In this document: positions 53,499 to 62,232 of the stretch, in pieces
How positions within the stretch are numbered: position 1 is the stretch's first letter
How the letters are laid out: every line of letters begins with the position of its first letter
From: Providencia sp. R33
GTDB lineage: Bacteria > Pseudomonadota > Gammaproteobacteria > Enterobacterales > Enterobacteriaceae
Assembly: GCF_019343475.1 (NCBI RefSeq)
Contig: NZ_CP072453.1
Location: 2,356,001-2,420,000 of the forward strand
DNA length: 64,000 nt
Direction of reading: 5' to 3'
Made by a program: the position numbers and the translations under genes
Notes under the pieces: model-generated
The model's database searches: none
Told to the model about the DNA's origin: nothing
What the model saw: only the letters and a program-made list of their open reading frames with translations

Positions 53499-54398
53499 AT
53501 GTATTCAGGACTCTTAATTATTCTTCTACCGTTAACACTCGGTTATCTTATTCCTATTAAAAACAAGCAGGTTCTCCATCGTATTCACCAATCACTAAAT
53601 TCGATGGTGTATGTGATTTTATTTTTAATGGGGATCACCCTCGCACTGCTTGAAAACTTAAGTGAGCACCTCTTTTCTATCTTAATTTATGCCATTACAT
53701 TTTTTGGCTGTATTTTTTCCTTCAATGTTCTCTCGCTGTTATTACTCGATAAGCTAGATCCGTGGAAAATTCCGCAACATAAACAAGAAAAACCGCCATC
53801 TCGTATCAAAATGGTGCTTGAATCCCTACAATTGTGTGGCGTCCTACTTTTAGGTTTTGTGGTGGGCTTAACGGGTTTCGATTTTCTACATTACGCAGAT
53901 AAAGGTAGCCAAATCGCTTTAATGTTGCTGTTGTTATTAGTTGGAATTCAATTACGTAACAGCGGAATGAGCATTAAACAAATTTTAATTAACCGCCGCG
54001 GGACAACTATCGCTTTTGTGATGGGGGTAAGCGCGTTAGCGGGTGGAGCACTGGCAGCATTATTGCTTGGCTTACCCGTTAAAATGGGGCTGGCTCTCGC
54101 CTCAGGCTTTGGTTGGTACTCACTCACAGGGATTGTTCTAACGGATGCCTACGGCCCTGTAATGGGAAGTGCCGCCTTTTTTAATGATTTAGCCCGCGAG
54201 CTAGCTGCTATTATGTTGATTCCTATCATTATTAATCGCTACCGCTCAACCGCATTGGGCATTTGTGGATCCACATCGATGGACTTTACCCTCCCTGTTT
54301 TACAACGCAGTGGCGGCGTTTCCATCGTGCCTGCCGCCATTGTTCACGGCTTCGTACTTAGTCTTATTACGCCAATTCTTATGGCCTTCTTTACATAG
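53499..54398 (+). CDS. lysO: L-lysine exporter LysO
   Basis: The 299-residue inner-membrane protein has about eight to ten hydrophobic segments and matches E. coli LysO (YbjE): LLIILLPLTLGYLIP at the N-terminus, the long conserved SGFGWYSLTGIVLTDAYGPVMGSAAFFNDLARE and the CGSTSMDFTLPVLQRSGG block, which carries the acidic residues needed for transport. It exports lysine and thialysine. Start ATG 53499 follows AAGGACGCGG. Confidence 0.95.
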   Translation: MYSGLLIILLPLTLGYLIPIKNKQVLHRIHQSLNSMVYVILFLMGITLALLENLSEHLFSILIYAITFFGCIFSFNVLSLLLLDKLDPWKIPQHKQEKPPSRIKMVLESLQLCGVLLLGFVVGLTGFDFLHYADKGSQIALMLLLLLVGIQLRNSGMSIKQILINRRGTTIAFVMGVSALAGGALAALLLGLPVKMGLALASGFGWYSLTGIVLTDAYGPVMGSAAFFNDLARELAAIMLIPIIINRYRSTALGICGSTSMDFTLPVLQRSGGVSIVPAAIVHGFVLSLITPILMAFFT

Positions 54399-54449
54399 GT
54401 AAAATTTCAGTCACAATAGCCGTTAATTTGCGTGAAACAGGAAATTAAC

Positions 54450-55931
54450 ATGACAGAAAAACAACGTGTTTTAGTGTTGGGCGCTAGCGGCTATATTGGG
54501 CAGAATCTTATTCCCCAACTGATTGAACAAGGTTATGACGTTACTGCGGCTGCACGTCGTGTTGATTGGATGCTTTCCCAAGGCTGGCAAGATACACGCT
54601 GTATCTTTGTTGACTTGCATGACCCTGAGACCTTAAAAGATGTCATGAAGGAAATCGATATTGTCTATTTCCTCGTGCACAGCATGGCTGATCAAGCCAA
54701 TCTGATTGAGCGGGAACGTAGCGCTGCCCGTAATGTTCAACAAGCCCTTGAAGGCTCAGATGTTAAACACGTTATTTATCTCAGCGCACTACAACATGGG
54801 CATACTTATTCCCCGCACCTGATTGCAAGGCGCTTAACAGGGGATATCCTGCGTGAAAGCAATATCCCTGTCACTGAAATCCGCTCTTCTATTATTGTTG
54901 GCTCAGGCTCTGCAGCATTCGAAATCATGCGGGATATGGTTTACAACTTAGCGATTCTAACCCCGCCACGCTGGGTGCGCTCAAAATCATCGCCTATTGC
55001 GCTATCGAATATCCTCTATTATTTAACCCAGCTTGCCAAAACGCCAACAAATGAAAACCGCATATTTGATGCAGGCGGCCCTGAATTTATTAGTTACCAA
55101 GAGCTTTTCAAACGATTTATCAAAGTCAGCGGCAAACGCCGCTTACTGATCCCTATCCCAATCCCAATTAGTATGATTTCTGTGCATTTTATTAGCTTGA
55201 TCACCTCAGTACCGCCGACTATTGCAAAAGAGCTGATTCAAGGGTTACAACACGACCTTCCCGCTGACGATAAAGCGCTACGAAAGCTTATCCCACAAAC
55301 GTTAATTTCCTTTGACGATGCGGTAAGAACCACGTTAGCTGAAGAAGCGGACGCAGTAGACAATGCGGATTGGGGTTATGACCCTGAGGTAAGAAAACGC
55401 TGGCGCCCAGGCTATGGTTATTACCCAAAACAAGCGGGCTCAACCCTTGGCACAACAGCAAGCTCGGAATCCCTATGGCATACGGTGCAACAAATTGGTG
55501 GCAAAGACGGTTATTTTTACGCCAATGGCCTGTGGAAAACCCGCGCCATCATGGATGACATGATGTTGAATAAAGTAAAATATGGCCGTCCTGACAGAGA
55601 AGACCTGCGACTTGGCGATGAAGTTGATGGCTGGCGAGTGATCAATCTTGAACCCAACAAGCAGCTTAGCTTACTGTTTGGCATGAAAGCGCCGGGGCTC
55701 GGTCGTTTAACCTTTACTATCCATGACAGTGGCAGCCGACGCTCTATCGATGTACGTGCTTGGTGGCATCCAGCGGGTTTTTGCGGCCTACTCTATTGGT
55801 TTGCTATGATGCCTGCCCACCTGTTTATCTTCAAAGGAATGGCAAAACGGATTAGCGACCTCGCGTTTGAACGGGATAAACAACTCGCTAAGCAACAGCA
55901 AGCAGCTCATCCAACCGAAAAACCTGACTAA
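54450..55931 (+). CDS. ybjT: NAD(P)-binding protein YbjT (SDR-type, DUF2867)
   Basis: The 493-residue protein has an N-terminal atypical short-chain-dehydrogenase domain (Rossmann motif VLGASGYIGQNLI at about residues 8-20; IYLSALQHG follows), and a C-terminal DUF2867 domain (LRLGDEVDGWRVINLEP, LLFGMKAPGLGRLTF). ATG 54450 with CAGGA nine bases ahead is preferred to an in-frame GTG at 54432. The biochemical role is unknown. It precedes the art operon in this genome; in E. coli both lie close together. Confidence 0.88.
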   Translation: MTEKQRVLVLGASGYIGQNLIPQLIEQGYDVTAAARRVDWMLSQGWQDTRCIFVDLHDPETLKDVMKEIDIVYFLVHSMADQANLIERERSAARNVQQALEGSDVKHVIYLSALQHGHTYSPHLIARRLTGDILRESNIPVTEIRSSIIVGSGSAAFEIMRDMVYNLAILTPPRWVRSKSSPIALSNILYYLTQLAKTPTNENRIFDAGGPEFISYQELFKRFIKVSGKRRLLIPIPIPISMISVHFISLITSVPPTIAKELIQGLQHDLPADDKALRKLIPQTLISFDDAVRTTLAEEADAVDNADWGYDPEVRKRWRPGYGYYPKQAGSTLGTTASSESLWHTVQQIGGKDGYFYANGLWKTRAIMDDMMLNKVKYGRPDREDLRLGDEVDGWRVINLEPNKQLSLLFGMKAPGLGRLTFTIHDSGSRRSIDVRAWWHPAGFCGLLYWFAMMPAHLFIFKGMAKRISDLAFERDKQLAKQQQAAHPTEKPD

Positions 55932-55950
55932 TTTTAGCGTAAAAACCAAA

Positions 55951-55982
55951 TTTTTATGCAGAAATTATTGCATAAATATGCT
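55951..55982 (+). promoter_or_regulatory. Possible ArgR operator upstream of artP
   Basis: The inverted repeat TTTATGCA (55953-55960) / TGCATAAA (55969-55976) overlaps the palindrome GCATAAATATGC. These resemble paired ARG boxes, although each matches the TGAATWWWWATTCA consensus imperfectly. The site is 48-79 bases upstream of artP, a known ArgR target in E. coli. Confidence 0.4.
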
Positions 55983-56029
55983 TACAGGATTAATATCGCT
56001 GGTAGTTAAAAAGGATATTATTGGTAAGC

Positions 56030-56758
56030 ATGAGCATTCAATTAAAAAACATAAACTGTTTCTATGGTTCCCATCAGGCACTCTTTGATATCAATCTAGA
56101 GTGCTCTGCTGGTGAGACTATGGTATTACTCGGGCCAAGTGGTGCAGGTAAAAGTTCGCTATTACGTGTTCTCAATTTATTAGAGATGCCACGTTCAGGT
56201 CATTTGAATATTGCTGGGCAGCAATTTGATTTTTCATCGACGCCAGATGCAAAGTCTATTCGCGACTTACGCCAAAATGTTGGCATGGTATTCCAACAAT
56301 ATAACTTATGGCCGCACCTTAGTGTGATGGACAACTTAATTGAAGCCCCTTGCCGCGTCTTAAAACTCTCTAAGCAAGAAGCGCACGCCAAAGCGGCTAA
56401 ATTGTTAGGCCGTTTACGTTTATCCCAATTTGCAGACCGTTATCCACTGCACTTGTCGGGTGGTCAACAGCAACGCGTGGCGATTGCACGGGCGCTCATG
56501 ATGGAACCTAAAGTGCTGTTATTTGATGAGCCAACCGCAGCGCTTGACCCAGAAATTACCGCTCAAGTTGTGGATATTATTCGTGAATTGTCTGCGACAG
56601 GTATTACGCAAGTTATCGTCACTCACGAAGTGGAGATTGCTCGCAAAACCGCTAGCCGTGTGGTGTATATGGAAAACGGCCATATCGTAGAACAGGGGGA
56701 TGCTAGCCATTTCGCAGCACCTCAAACTGACGCATTTGCAAATTATCTGTCACATTAA
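56030..56758 (+). CDS. artP: Arginine ABC transporter ATPase ArtP
   Basis: The 242-residue product, the same length as in E. coli, has Walker A GPSGAGKSSLLRVLNLLEMP, Q-loop VGMVFQQYNLWPHL, signature LSGGQQQRVAIARALM and Walker B VLLFDEPTAALDP. I chose ATG 56030 (MSIQLKNINCFYG) over an in-frame TTG at 56021 by homology. It powers arginine uptake through ArtQM with the binding protein encoded next. Confidence 0.98.
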   Translation: MSIQLKNINCFYGSHQALFDINLECSAGETMVLLGPSGAGKSSLLRVLNLLEMPRSGHLNIAGQQFDFSSTPDAKSIRDLRQNVGMVFQQYNLWPHLSVMDNLIEAPCRVLKLSKQEAHAKAAKLLGRLRLSQFADRYPLHLSGGQQQRVAIARALMMEPKVLLFDEPTAALDPEITAQVVDIIRELSATGITQVIVTHEVEIARKTASRVVYMENGHIVEQGDASHFAAPQTDAFANYLSH

Positions 56759-56776
56759 TAGATATAGGATTAAGCA

Positions 56777-57520
56777 ATGAAAAAAATTATATTAGCTGCG
56801 CTGCTGGGCGCTGTAACCCTATCGGCAACTGCTGCAGAAAAAGAAACCATTCGTTTTGCGACTGAAGCGACTTACGCCCCGTTTGAAATGTTTGATAAAA
56901 ACAATCAAATCGTCGGTTTTGACGTTGATTTAGCCAATGCAATGTGTGAAAAAATGAATGCCACTTGCACATTTACTCACCAATCTTTCGACAGCTTAAT
57001 CCCAAGCTTAAAATTCCGTCGTTTTGAAGCATTAATGGCCGGTATCGACATTACCCCTGAGCGTCAGCAACAAGTGGATTTCACTGAAACTTATTACCCT
57101 AACTCTGCGGAATTTATCGCAGTGAAAGAAAAAATTAGCTCTGTTGACCAACTGAAAGACAAAAAAATCGGTGTCCAAAACGGAACCACGCATCAAAAAT
57201 ACATCATGGAACAACACAAAGGCATGACCACTGTGCCTTACGATAACTACCAATCTGCAGTTTTAGACCTGCAAAATGGCCGTATTGATGCTGTATTCGG
57301 TGACACTGCCGTTGCTGACGAATGGTTAAAAACCAAAGGCAATGAAAACCTAGTCGCTGTGGGTGAGAAAGTTACAGATCCACAATACTTCGGTATCGGT
57401 TTAGGTATCGCTGTGCGTAAAGGAAATAAAGAGTTGTTGGATAAAATGAATAAAGCCTTAGCAGAAGTTAAAGCTGACGGCACTTATGATGCTATCCACA
57501 AAAAATGGTTTCAACAGTAA
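56777..57520 (+). CDS. artI: Periplasmic arginine-binding protein ArtI
   Basis: The 247-residue solute-binding protein has a signal peptide ending at about Ala20 (LSATAA before EKETIRFATEATYAPFEM). Typical ligand-site segments are VGFDVDLANAMCEKM, MAGIDITPERQQQVDFTETYY and VGVQNGTTHQKYIMEQH. It resembles both ArtI and ArtJ of E. coli; its place inside the operon favours ArtI. It lies 18 bases after artP. Confidence 0.95.
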   Translation: MKKIILAALLGAVTLSATAAEKETIRFATEATYAPFEMFDKNNQIVGFDVDLANAMCEKMNATCTFTHQSFDSLIPSLKFRRFEALMAGIDITPERQQQVDFTETYYPNSAEFIAVKEKISSVDQLKDKKIGVQNGTTHQKYIMEQHKGMTTVPYDNYQSAVLDLQNGRIDAVFGDTAVADEWLKTKGNENLVAVGEKVTDPQYFGIGLGIAVRKGNKELLDKMNKALAEVKADGTYDAIHKKWFQQ

Positions 57521-57532
57521 TCGATATAATTA

Positions 57533-58273
57533 ATGAACAACCTTCTATTTTTAACAAGTGCCGCCGGTATCACCGTCGGCCTTGCTGTTTCTGCCCTGAT
57601 CTTGGGTTTGATTCTTGCCATGCTATTTACCGCATGGGAGTCTGTCCGCTTTAAGCCAATTGCCTTTTTAGGCACGTGCTGGGTGACGCTGATCCGTGGG
57701 TTACCTGAACTGCTGGTCGTCCTGTTCGTCTATTTTGGGACATTACAGTTGATCAACCTACTCGGGGATGGTTTTGATATTAACCTCGGGTTTTGGCAAA
57801 CCACCATACAAATTGACCCCAGCATCTTCTTTGCCGATAGCGGCGAATTTGATTACACTCCGTTCGTTTGTGGTGTCATTGCCCTCGCCCTATTGTATGC
57901 CTCCTATGCCTCACAAACCCTAAGGGGTGCCCTCAAAGCGGTACCTTATGGTCAGTGGGAAGCGGGTTTTGCACTTGGCCTTAAAAAGCGTACGATTTTC
58001 TTTCGTTTTATTATGCCGCAAATGTGGCGCCATGCCCTGCCGGGTTTAGGAAACCAATGGTTAGTTCTGTTAAAAGATACTGCGTTAGTATCTTTAATCA
58101 GTGTGAACGATTTGATGCTACAGACAAAAACCATTGTTAACCGTACTGGTGAGCCTTTTACTTGGTACGTTATCGTCGGTCTGATTTACCTTGCCATTAC
58201 GCTAGTTAGCCAACTGGTATTAAAGCGTATTGAACTGCGAACTACGCGCTTTGAGCGAGGTGAATGCAAATGA
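57533..58273 (+). CDS. artQ: Arginine ABC transporter permease ArtQ
   Basis: The 246-residue permease of the HisM/GlnP type has about five hydrophobic segments and the EAA loop at QWEAGFALGLKKRTIFFRFIMPQMWRHALPG. It is slightly longer than E. coli ArtQ (238) because of the FADSGEF insertion near residue 100. It overlaps artM by four bases. Confidence 0.97.
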   Translation: MNNLLFLTSAAGITVGLAVSALILGLILAMLFTAWESVRFKPIAFLGTCWVTLIRGLPELLVVLFVYFGTLQLINLLGDGFDINLGFWQTTIQIDPSIFFADSGEFDYTPFVCGVIALALLYASYASQTLRGALKAVPYGQWEAGFALGLKKRTIFFRFIMPQMWRHALPGLGNQWLVLLKDTALVSLISVNDLMLQTKTIVNRTGEPFTWYVIVGLIYLAITLVSQLVLKRIELRTTRFERGECK

Positions 58274-58938
58274 TTGATATGATCCTCAAAATTCTCCCAG
58301 GGCTACCAACCAGTTTATCACTAACATTCTGTGCATTAATTGTGGCTTTTCTGCTAGCGGGATTATTTACGTTAATTTTATCCCTTAAAACCAAAGTCAT
58401 TTCGCAAATTGTGAAGGTGTATATCACCATCTTCACTGGTACGCCTTTATTAGTGCAATTTTTCCTAATCTATAATGGCCCGAGCCAATTTAAGTCGCTG
58501 CAAAACTATCCTTTATTTTGGGAGTTAATATCGACGCCTTGGTTCTGTGCAATGATTGCATTAGCATTAAACAGTGCTGCTTATTCAACGTTGTTGTTCC
58601 ATGGTGCCGTCAAAGCGATTCCATCAGGGCAATGGCAATCTTGCCAAGCGTTAGGAATGAGTAAAGTGCAAACCATGCGCATTATTTTGCCTTATGCCTT
58701 TAAACGCTCTCTATCCTCTTATTCTAATGAAGTGGTGTTAGTGTTTAAAAGTACCTCACTGGCCAGTACGATCACCATGTTAGATATCATGGGGTACAGT
58801 AGCCAAGTATTTGGTCAGACATGGGATGTAATGGCGTTTGTTGCTGCGGGGATTATTTATTTAGTGGTTAATGCAACTTTAACCATTCTAATGCGTTTAA
58901 TCGAACGTAAGGCTCTTGCCTTCGAACACCGAAATTAA
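58270..58938 (+). CDS. artM: Arginine ABC transporter permease ArtM
   Basis: The 222-residue permease partner of ArtQ has its EAA loop at QWQSCQALGMSKVQTMRIILPYAFKRSLSS. ATG 58270 is chosen over the ATG at 58264 because GAGGTGA ends six bases ahead of it and abuts the earlier codon; the resulting length equals E. coli ArtM. It ends the artPIQM operon at a strong terminator. Confidence 0.96.
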   Translation: MIDMILKILPGLPTSLSLTFCALIVAFLLAGLFTLILSLKTKVISQIVKVYITIFTGTPLLVQFFLIYNGPSQFKSLQNYPLFWELISTPWFCAMIALALNSAAYSTLLFHGAVKAIPSGQWQSCQALGMSKVQTMRIILPYAFKRSLSSYSNEVVLVFKSTSLASTITMLDIMGYSSQVFGQTWDVMAFVAAGIIYLVVNATLTILMRLIERKALAFEHRN

Positions 58939-58961
58939 TACTTTATCATTCAATATATAAA

Positions 58962-58995
58962 GAAAAAAGCTTGGCTAAACACCAAGCTTTTTTTA
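58962..58995 (+). terminator. artPIQM terminator
   Basis: Perfect arms AAAAAAGCTTGG (from 58963) and CCAAGCTTTTTT (58982 onward) enclose the loop CTAAACA; A- and T-runs make it bidirectional, also serving rlmC. Confidence 0.92.
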
Positions 58996-59005
58996 TAACT
59001 TCATT

Positions 59006-60139
59006 TTAATTATTCTTTCGCTTTAACAACGTCAGCACTTCAAAGTGCGCCGTATGTGGAAATAAATCAAACAGCTGCACTTTACACACTTGATAGCCAG
59101 ACAACAATTGCAAATCTTGCGCCATAGTTTGTGCATTACAGCTTGAATAGAGGATATATTCAGGCTGCATATGGGAAAGATAATCGCACAGCTCTTTGCC
59201 AATGCCTCTTCTTGGTGGATTGACTAAAATAAGCTGTGGGATATCCTGATTCGCAGTAGCAAAATGTGTTGAATCTAGGGCTTTAAACTCAACATGTTTT
59301 AACCCAAGTTCATTCGCGGATTGCTGTGCACTGGCAATCGCTGGCGCGCTGATTTCAATACCTGTTAAATACGTCTCTTTTTCAGCGCAGTGCAACCCAA
59401 AGCCACCCACACCACAAAACAGATCCCACAAGCTATCGATACCCAACGCGTTAACCCAATCCCTCGCTGTTTGGTACAATTTAGCTGCCACGATAGGATT
59501 CGTTTGGAAAAAACCTTGCGGACGAATAAACAAAGGCACTTGGTTAAATTCTTCACGTAGCGTACGTTGCTCCGTTAAGAAAATCTCTTCCTCGCCTTCC
59601 AATATTGCCATATGCACAGGCTGAATATTTGCAGTGATCACCTCAAGTTGCGGTAGTTGTTCTTGCAACCAAGGTAATGCATTTTTAAGCTGTTCGAGTT
59701 TTTTCGCTGAGCGCAATACAAAGCGCAACATAAACCGACCAGTGTGCCAGCTTTGTGTTAATAACACATACTTGAGTTCGCCACGCTTGCGTTCGATGTT
59801 ATATGGCGTAAGCCCCGCCCTAGCAATAAATGGCGTGATCACACTGAATACGTCAGAAAACGACGCGGGATATAATGGACAATCCGTTAAGTCTACACCC
59901 ACCCCATCTTTACCAATAATGCCTAAAGTTGGCCTTTCAACACTCCCACTCACCACCATTTTGGCTTTGTTGCGAAAGCCTGTTTGGGGACCAATCACAG
60001 GCGCGGCAAAAATAGCAGGGTCGATTGTTGGCAATAACGCCAAAAGCTGCTGCTGCTTTTGGGCAATTTGCTGTTCAGGGGAAAGTTCTAACCATTGGCA
60101 AGAGCGGCATTCACCCGCAATGTATTTTTCACAGTGCAT
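59006..60139 (-). CDS. rlmC: 23S rRNA (uracil-747-C5)-methyltransferase
   Basis: The 377-residue product has N-terminal Fe-S cysteines (Cys3, Cys11 and Cys14 in CEKYIAGECRSCQW, with a fourth near DCPLYP), the SAM motif DLFCGVGGFGLHCAE, and the catalytic Cys in YSSCNAQTMAQDL. These match RlmC (RumB/YbjF), which methylates U747 of 23S rRNA. It is encoded downstream of ybjN in this genome, where E. coli has potFGHI-ybjO between them. Confidence 0.96.
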   Translation of the reverse strand: MHCEKYIAGECRSCQWLELSPEQQIAQKQQQLLALLPTIDPAIFAAPVIGPQTGFRNKAKMVVSGSVERPTLGIIGKDGVGVDLTDCPLYPASFSDVFSVITPFIARAGLTPYNIERKRGELKYVLLTQSWHTGRFMLRFVLRSAKKLEQLKNALPWLQEQLPQLEVITANIQPVHMAILEGEEEIFLTEQRTLREEFNQVPLFIRPQGFFQTNPIVAAKLYQTARDWVNALGIDSLWDLFCGVGGFGLHCAEKETYLTGIEISAPAIASAQQSANELGLKHVEFKALDSTHFATANQDIPQLILVNPPRRGIGKELCDYLSHMQPEYILYSSCNAQTMAQDLQLLSGYQVCKVQLFDLFPHTAHFEVLTLLKRKNN

Positions 60140-60148
60140 AATTACAAC

Positions 60149-60664
60149 TTAATGAATAATAATGGCGGGTTTATCATCTGGAGTGAGTTCGGGCTCGTCT
60201 TCGCCGTTATCTTCATCTTCAAGAAAATCATCTTGATTGGCATACAGTAAATTATTACTGAAGATCTCAAAGACAATCGCTGAGATTTGGTCTTCTGCCT
60301 GTTGAACAAAATGGCAAAATTGGCGGTAGGTCATCCCTGCTTCTAATGAAAATGATTGGCTAACCACTAACTTAGGTAGGTTTTCATCATTAATTTCGAG
60401 AAAAACTTTTGCTGTCAATGAGCTGGCGTTAATTTGGCTGATATTGGCGACCAATGTAATAATCGCAGTAGGTTTTAGCTCAGCTAGCGCAGACAATACC
60501 AGCACATTATTGACGATATCGAGTTTCGCATCAAAAATCCCCTCAATATTTTGCATATGAGGTAAGTGCAGTGCAGCACAAGAGTCGCACTCGAAATAAG
60601 ATGTTTTGAGTTGATCTAACCATTCACGTAATTGTGCAATGTCAGGGTAACGAATAGAATCCAT
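60149..60664 (-). CDS. ybjN: YbjN domain-containing protein
   Basis: The 171-residue cytoplasmic protein aligns with E. coli YbjN (158 residues): LREWLDQLKTSYFECDSCAALHLPHMQN and the ENLPKLVVSQSFS block. The start at ATG 60664 is used; a TTG two codons upstream is less likely. The acidic C-terminus (EDEDNGEDEPELTPDDK) is longer than in E. coli. The function is unclear; overexpression in E. coli affects motility and stress responses. It lies nine bases upstream of rlmC, so the two are probably co-transcribed. Confidence 0.92.
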   Translation of the reverse strand: MDSIRYPDIAQLREWLDQLKTSYFECDSCAALHLPHMQNIEGIFDAKLDIVNNVLVLSALAELKPTAIITLVANISQINASSLTAKVFLEINDENLPKLVVSQSFSLEAGMTYRQFCHFVQQAEDQISAIVFEIFSNNLLYANQDDFLEDEDNGEDEPELTPDDKPAIIIH

Positions 60665-60791
60665 GGGCAATAACCTTCTTCAACTCAACAATAATAATGC
60701 AAAAACAGTTTGTCAGAGGATGACATCATCCCCTAACACAAAAGCGGATAATTTTCACACATTACTAGGGAAAATACCAGTAAAACCACGG

Positions 60792-61127
60792 CTATTCGGG
60801 CTTTTCATCCTGTTTATCATCTTGAATATTATTTTTTTTGTTTCTTGGGTTTTCTGACTGATTATTATCAATCCCTAAAAAAGTGAGCCCATGAATAGCT
60901 CGCCACACAATATTAATCATTGCAGGGATTAAACACCCGATTGCCACCATAATAATGGTGACTATCACCCCTTGGTGCATCAGGGGTTCTGGCAGCACTA
61001 TATAGCCATTTAACGTGAGTAAAATCAAAATCAAAAGAATTATCCCAACGCCTTCTAAGATTAAGACAGGTTTTGGCATATCCGCCAATGAACGCATGGT
61101 TCTCTTTGATTGTGGTTTGTTGTCCAT
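60792..61127 (-). CDS. ybjC: YbjC family membrane protein
   Basis: The 111-residue protein resembles E. coli YbjC (95 residues) in RSLADMPKPVLILEGVGIILLILILLTL and the LPEPL turn, with two hydrophobic helices (about residues 20-42 and 52-78) and a polar, charged tail. The function is unknown. It is divergent from grxA as in E. coli, but the E. coli neighbours nfsA and rimK are missing; ybjN follows directly. AAAGGG sits seven bases ahead of the ATG. Confidence 0.82.
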   Translation of the reverse strand: MDNKPQSKRTMRSLADMPKPVLILEGVGIILLILILLTLNGYIVLPEPLMHQGVIVTIIMVAIGCLIPAMINIVWRAIHGLTFLGIDNNQSENPRNKKNNIQDDKQDEKPE

Positions 61128-61285
61128 TTGATACCCTTTTTCCCGTTACCTGACGTTTTACTTCACAAATTATATGTCATACCTATAGCTATAAAAGGAA
61201 AATTCGACTTTTATTTCATAACTTATATAGGCATAGTATTGAGCATTGTGATTAGAATCTGAGTTTGAGATAAAAAGGAGATACT

Positions 61286-61549
61286 ATGTATACTGTTATT
61301 TTTGGTCGCCCAGGCTGCCCATACTGTGTTCGTGCGAAAGAACTGGCTGAAAAACTGAAAAACGAACTTGAAGATTTTGACTACCGTTATGTCGATATCC
61401 AAGCTGAAGGTATTTCAAAAGAAGATTTATCTAAAACTGTTGGCAAACCGGTAGAAACTGTCCCACAAATTTTCATTGATGAGAAACATATTGGTGGCTG
61501 CACTGATTTCGAAGCTTACGCAAAAGAAAATTTGAATCTTTACAAATAA
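61286..61549 (+). CDS. grxA: Glutaredoxin 1
   Basis: The 87-residue product has the redox motif CPYC at residues 11-14 (FGRPGCPYCVRAKELAEK) and the glutathione-binding VPQIFIDEKHIGGCTDFEAYAK. It reduces ribonucleotide reductase, PAPS reductase and OxyR with glutathione. OxyR activates grxA in E. coli; no clear site was identified in the 158-base gap to ybjC. AAAAGGAGA gives a strong ribosome-binding site. Confidence 0.98.
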   Translation: MYTVIFGRPGCPYCVRAKELAEKLKNELEDFDYRYVDIQAEGISKEDLSKTVGKPVETVPQIFIDEKHIGGCTDFEAYAKENLNLYK

Positions 61550-61575
61550 TTAGCCCAGCTAATTTTGTATTACCG

Positions 61576-61629
61576 CAAGCAAAGCATCTCGCCTTTTAGG
61601 TTGAAAAAATGCTTTGCTTGTTCTTTTTG
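61576..61629 (+). terminator. grxA terminator
   Basis: Twelve-base perfect arms CAAGCAAAGCAT (61576-61587) and ATGCTTTGCTTG (61609-61620) are followed by TTCTTTTTG. Confidence 0.85.
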
Positions 61630-61712
61630 TGCTATTTAACTTAAATTTCACCTAAAATTGCACTTTTTTCATCAGTGCTGAGAACTTTCCTTTTTAGATG
61701 GAGTCTTAATTT

Positions 61713-61775
61713 ATGCCACTGCTTTTCTTTGATGTCCCCATATTGAGGAGCCCGATAGCCAACTCTTTGTTTTAA
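61713..61775 (+). CDS. Possible 20-codon small ORF
   Basis: ATG at 61713 opens a 20-residue hydrophobic frame (MPLLFFDVPILRSPIANSLF) that stops at 61775 inside the loop of a strong terminator. GATGGAG precedes the ATG by about ten bases. It lies between the grxA terminator and yjbQ, so nothing else explains a plus-strand transcript here. It could be a small membrane peptide, a decoy ORF in a small RNA, or chance. I do not recognise the peptide. Confidence 0.35.
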   Translation: MPLLFFDVPILRSPIANSLF

Positions 61776-61791
61776 TGCTATCGGGTTTTTT
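61751..61791 (+). terminator. Second plus-strand terminator between grxA and yjbQ
   Basis: Nine-base perfect arms CCCGATAGC (61751-61759) and GCTATCGGG (61777-61785) run directly into six T residues. It points to a separate short plus-strand RNA, or to a backup terminator for grxA. Confidence 0.85.
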
Positions 61792-61803
61792 ATTGCCTAT
61801 TTT

Positions 61804-62232
61804 TTAGCTAATGGTCTCACCTTGCAATGTAATGATTAACTTACGCTTTCCACCAAAATTTCGGTGTTCACACAAATAAACTCCCTGCCACGTTCCCATA
61901 TTCAAACGCCCATTAGTCACAGGAATTGTTAAACTCACCCCTAATAAACTGCTTTTTAGGTGCGCAGGCATGTCATCGCTACCTTCATAATCATGCTTAA
62001 AATAAGGTTCATTTTCAGGTACCGCTTTATTAAAAAAGCTTTCAAAGTCTTCCCGCACTGTATAGTCCGCGTTTTCATTAATCGTTAATGAAGCAGAAGT
62101 ATGTTGAATAAATATATTCACTATTCCTATACGTACTGTACTCAGTTCAGGAATTTGCCTTAAAATTTCCTCGGTCACTAAATGGAACCCTCTTTCTCGC
62201 GCATTAAGCTGTATCTGTTTTTGCCACCACAT
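61804..62232 (-). CDS. yjbQ: YjbQ family protein (UPF0047)
   Basis: The 142-residue product matches E. coli YjbQ: MWWQKQIQLNARERGFHLVTEEIL, the signature IQHTSASLTINENADYTVREDFE, and GTWQGVYLCEHRNFGGKRKL with the metal-binding His/Glu residues. Members show weak thiamine-phosphate synthase activity in vitro; the true role is uncertain. It stands alone on the minus strand. Confidence 0.92.
   Translation of the reverse strand: MWWQKQIQLNARERGFHLVTEEILRQIPELSTVRIGIVNIFIQHTSASLTINENADYTVREDFESFFNKAVPENEPYFKHDYEGSDDMPAHLKSSLLGVSLTIPVTNGRLNMGTWQGVYLCEHRNFGGKRKLIITLQGETIS

Noticed and set aside
60663..60857. 64-codon plus-strand ORF with a hydrophobic C-terminus
   Set aside because: It runs antisense to the ybjN start and the polar tail of ybjC. 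The hydrophobic end is the complement of an Asn/Lys-rich tail and there is no supporting homology.
61128..61285. OxyR-like ATAG/CTAT elements upstream of grxA
   Set aside because: Several ATAG and CTAT tetramers occur, but their spacing does not fit the four-element OxyR consensus.
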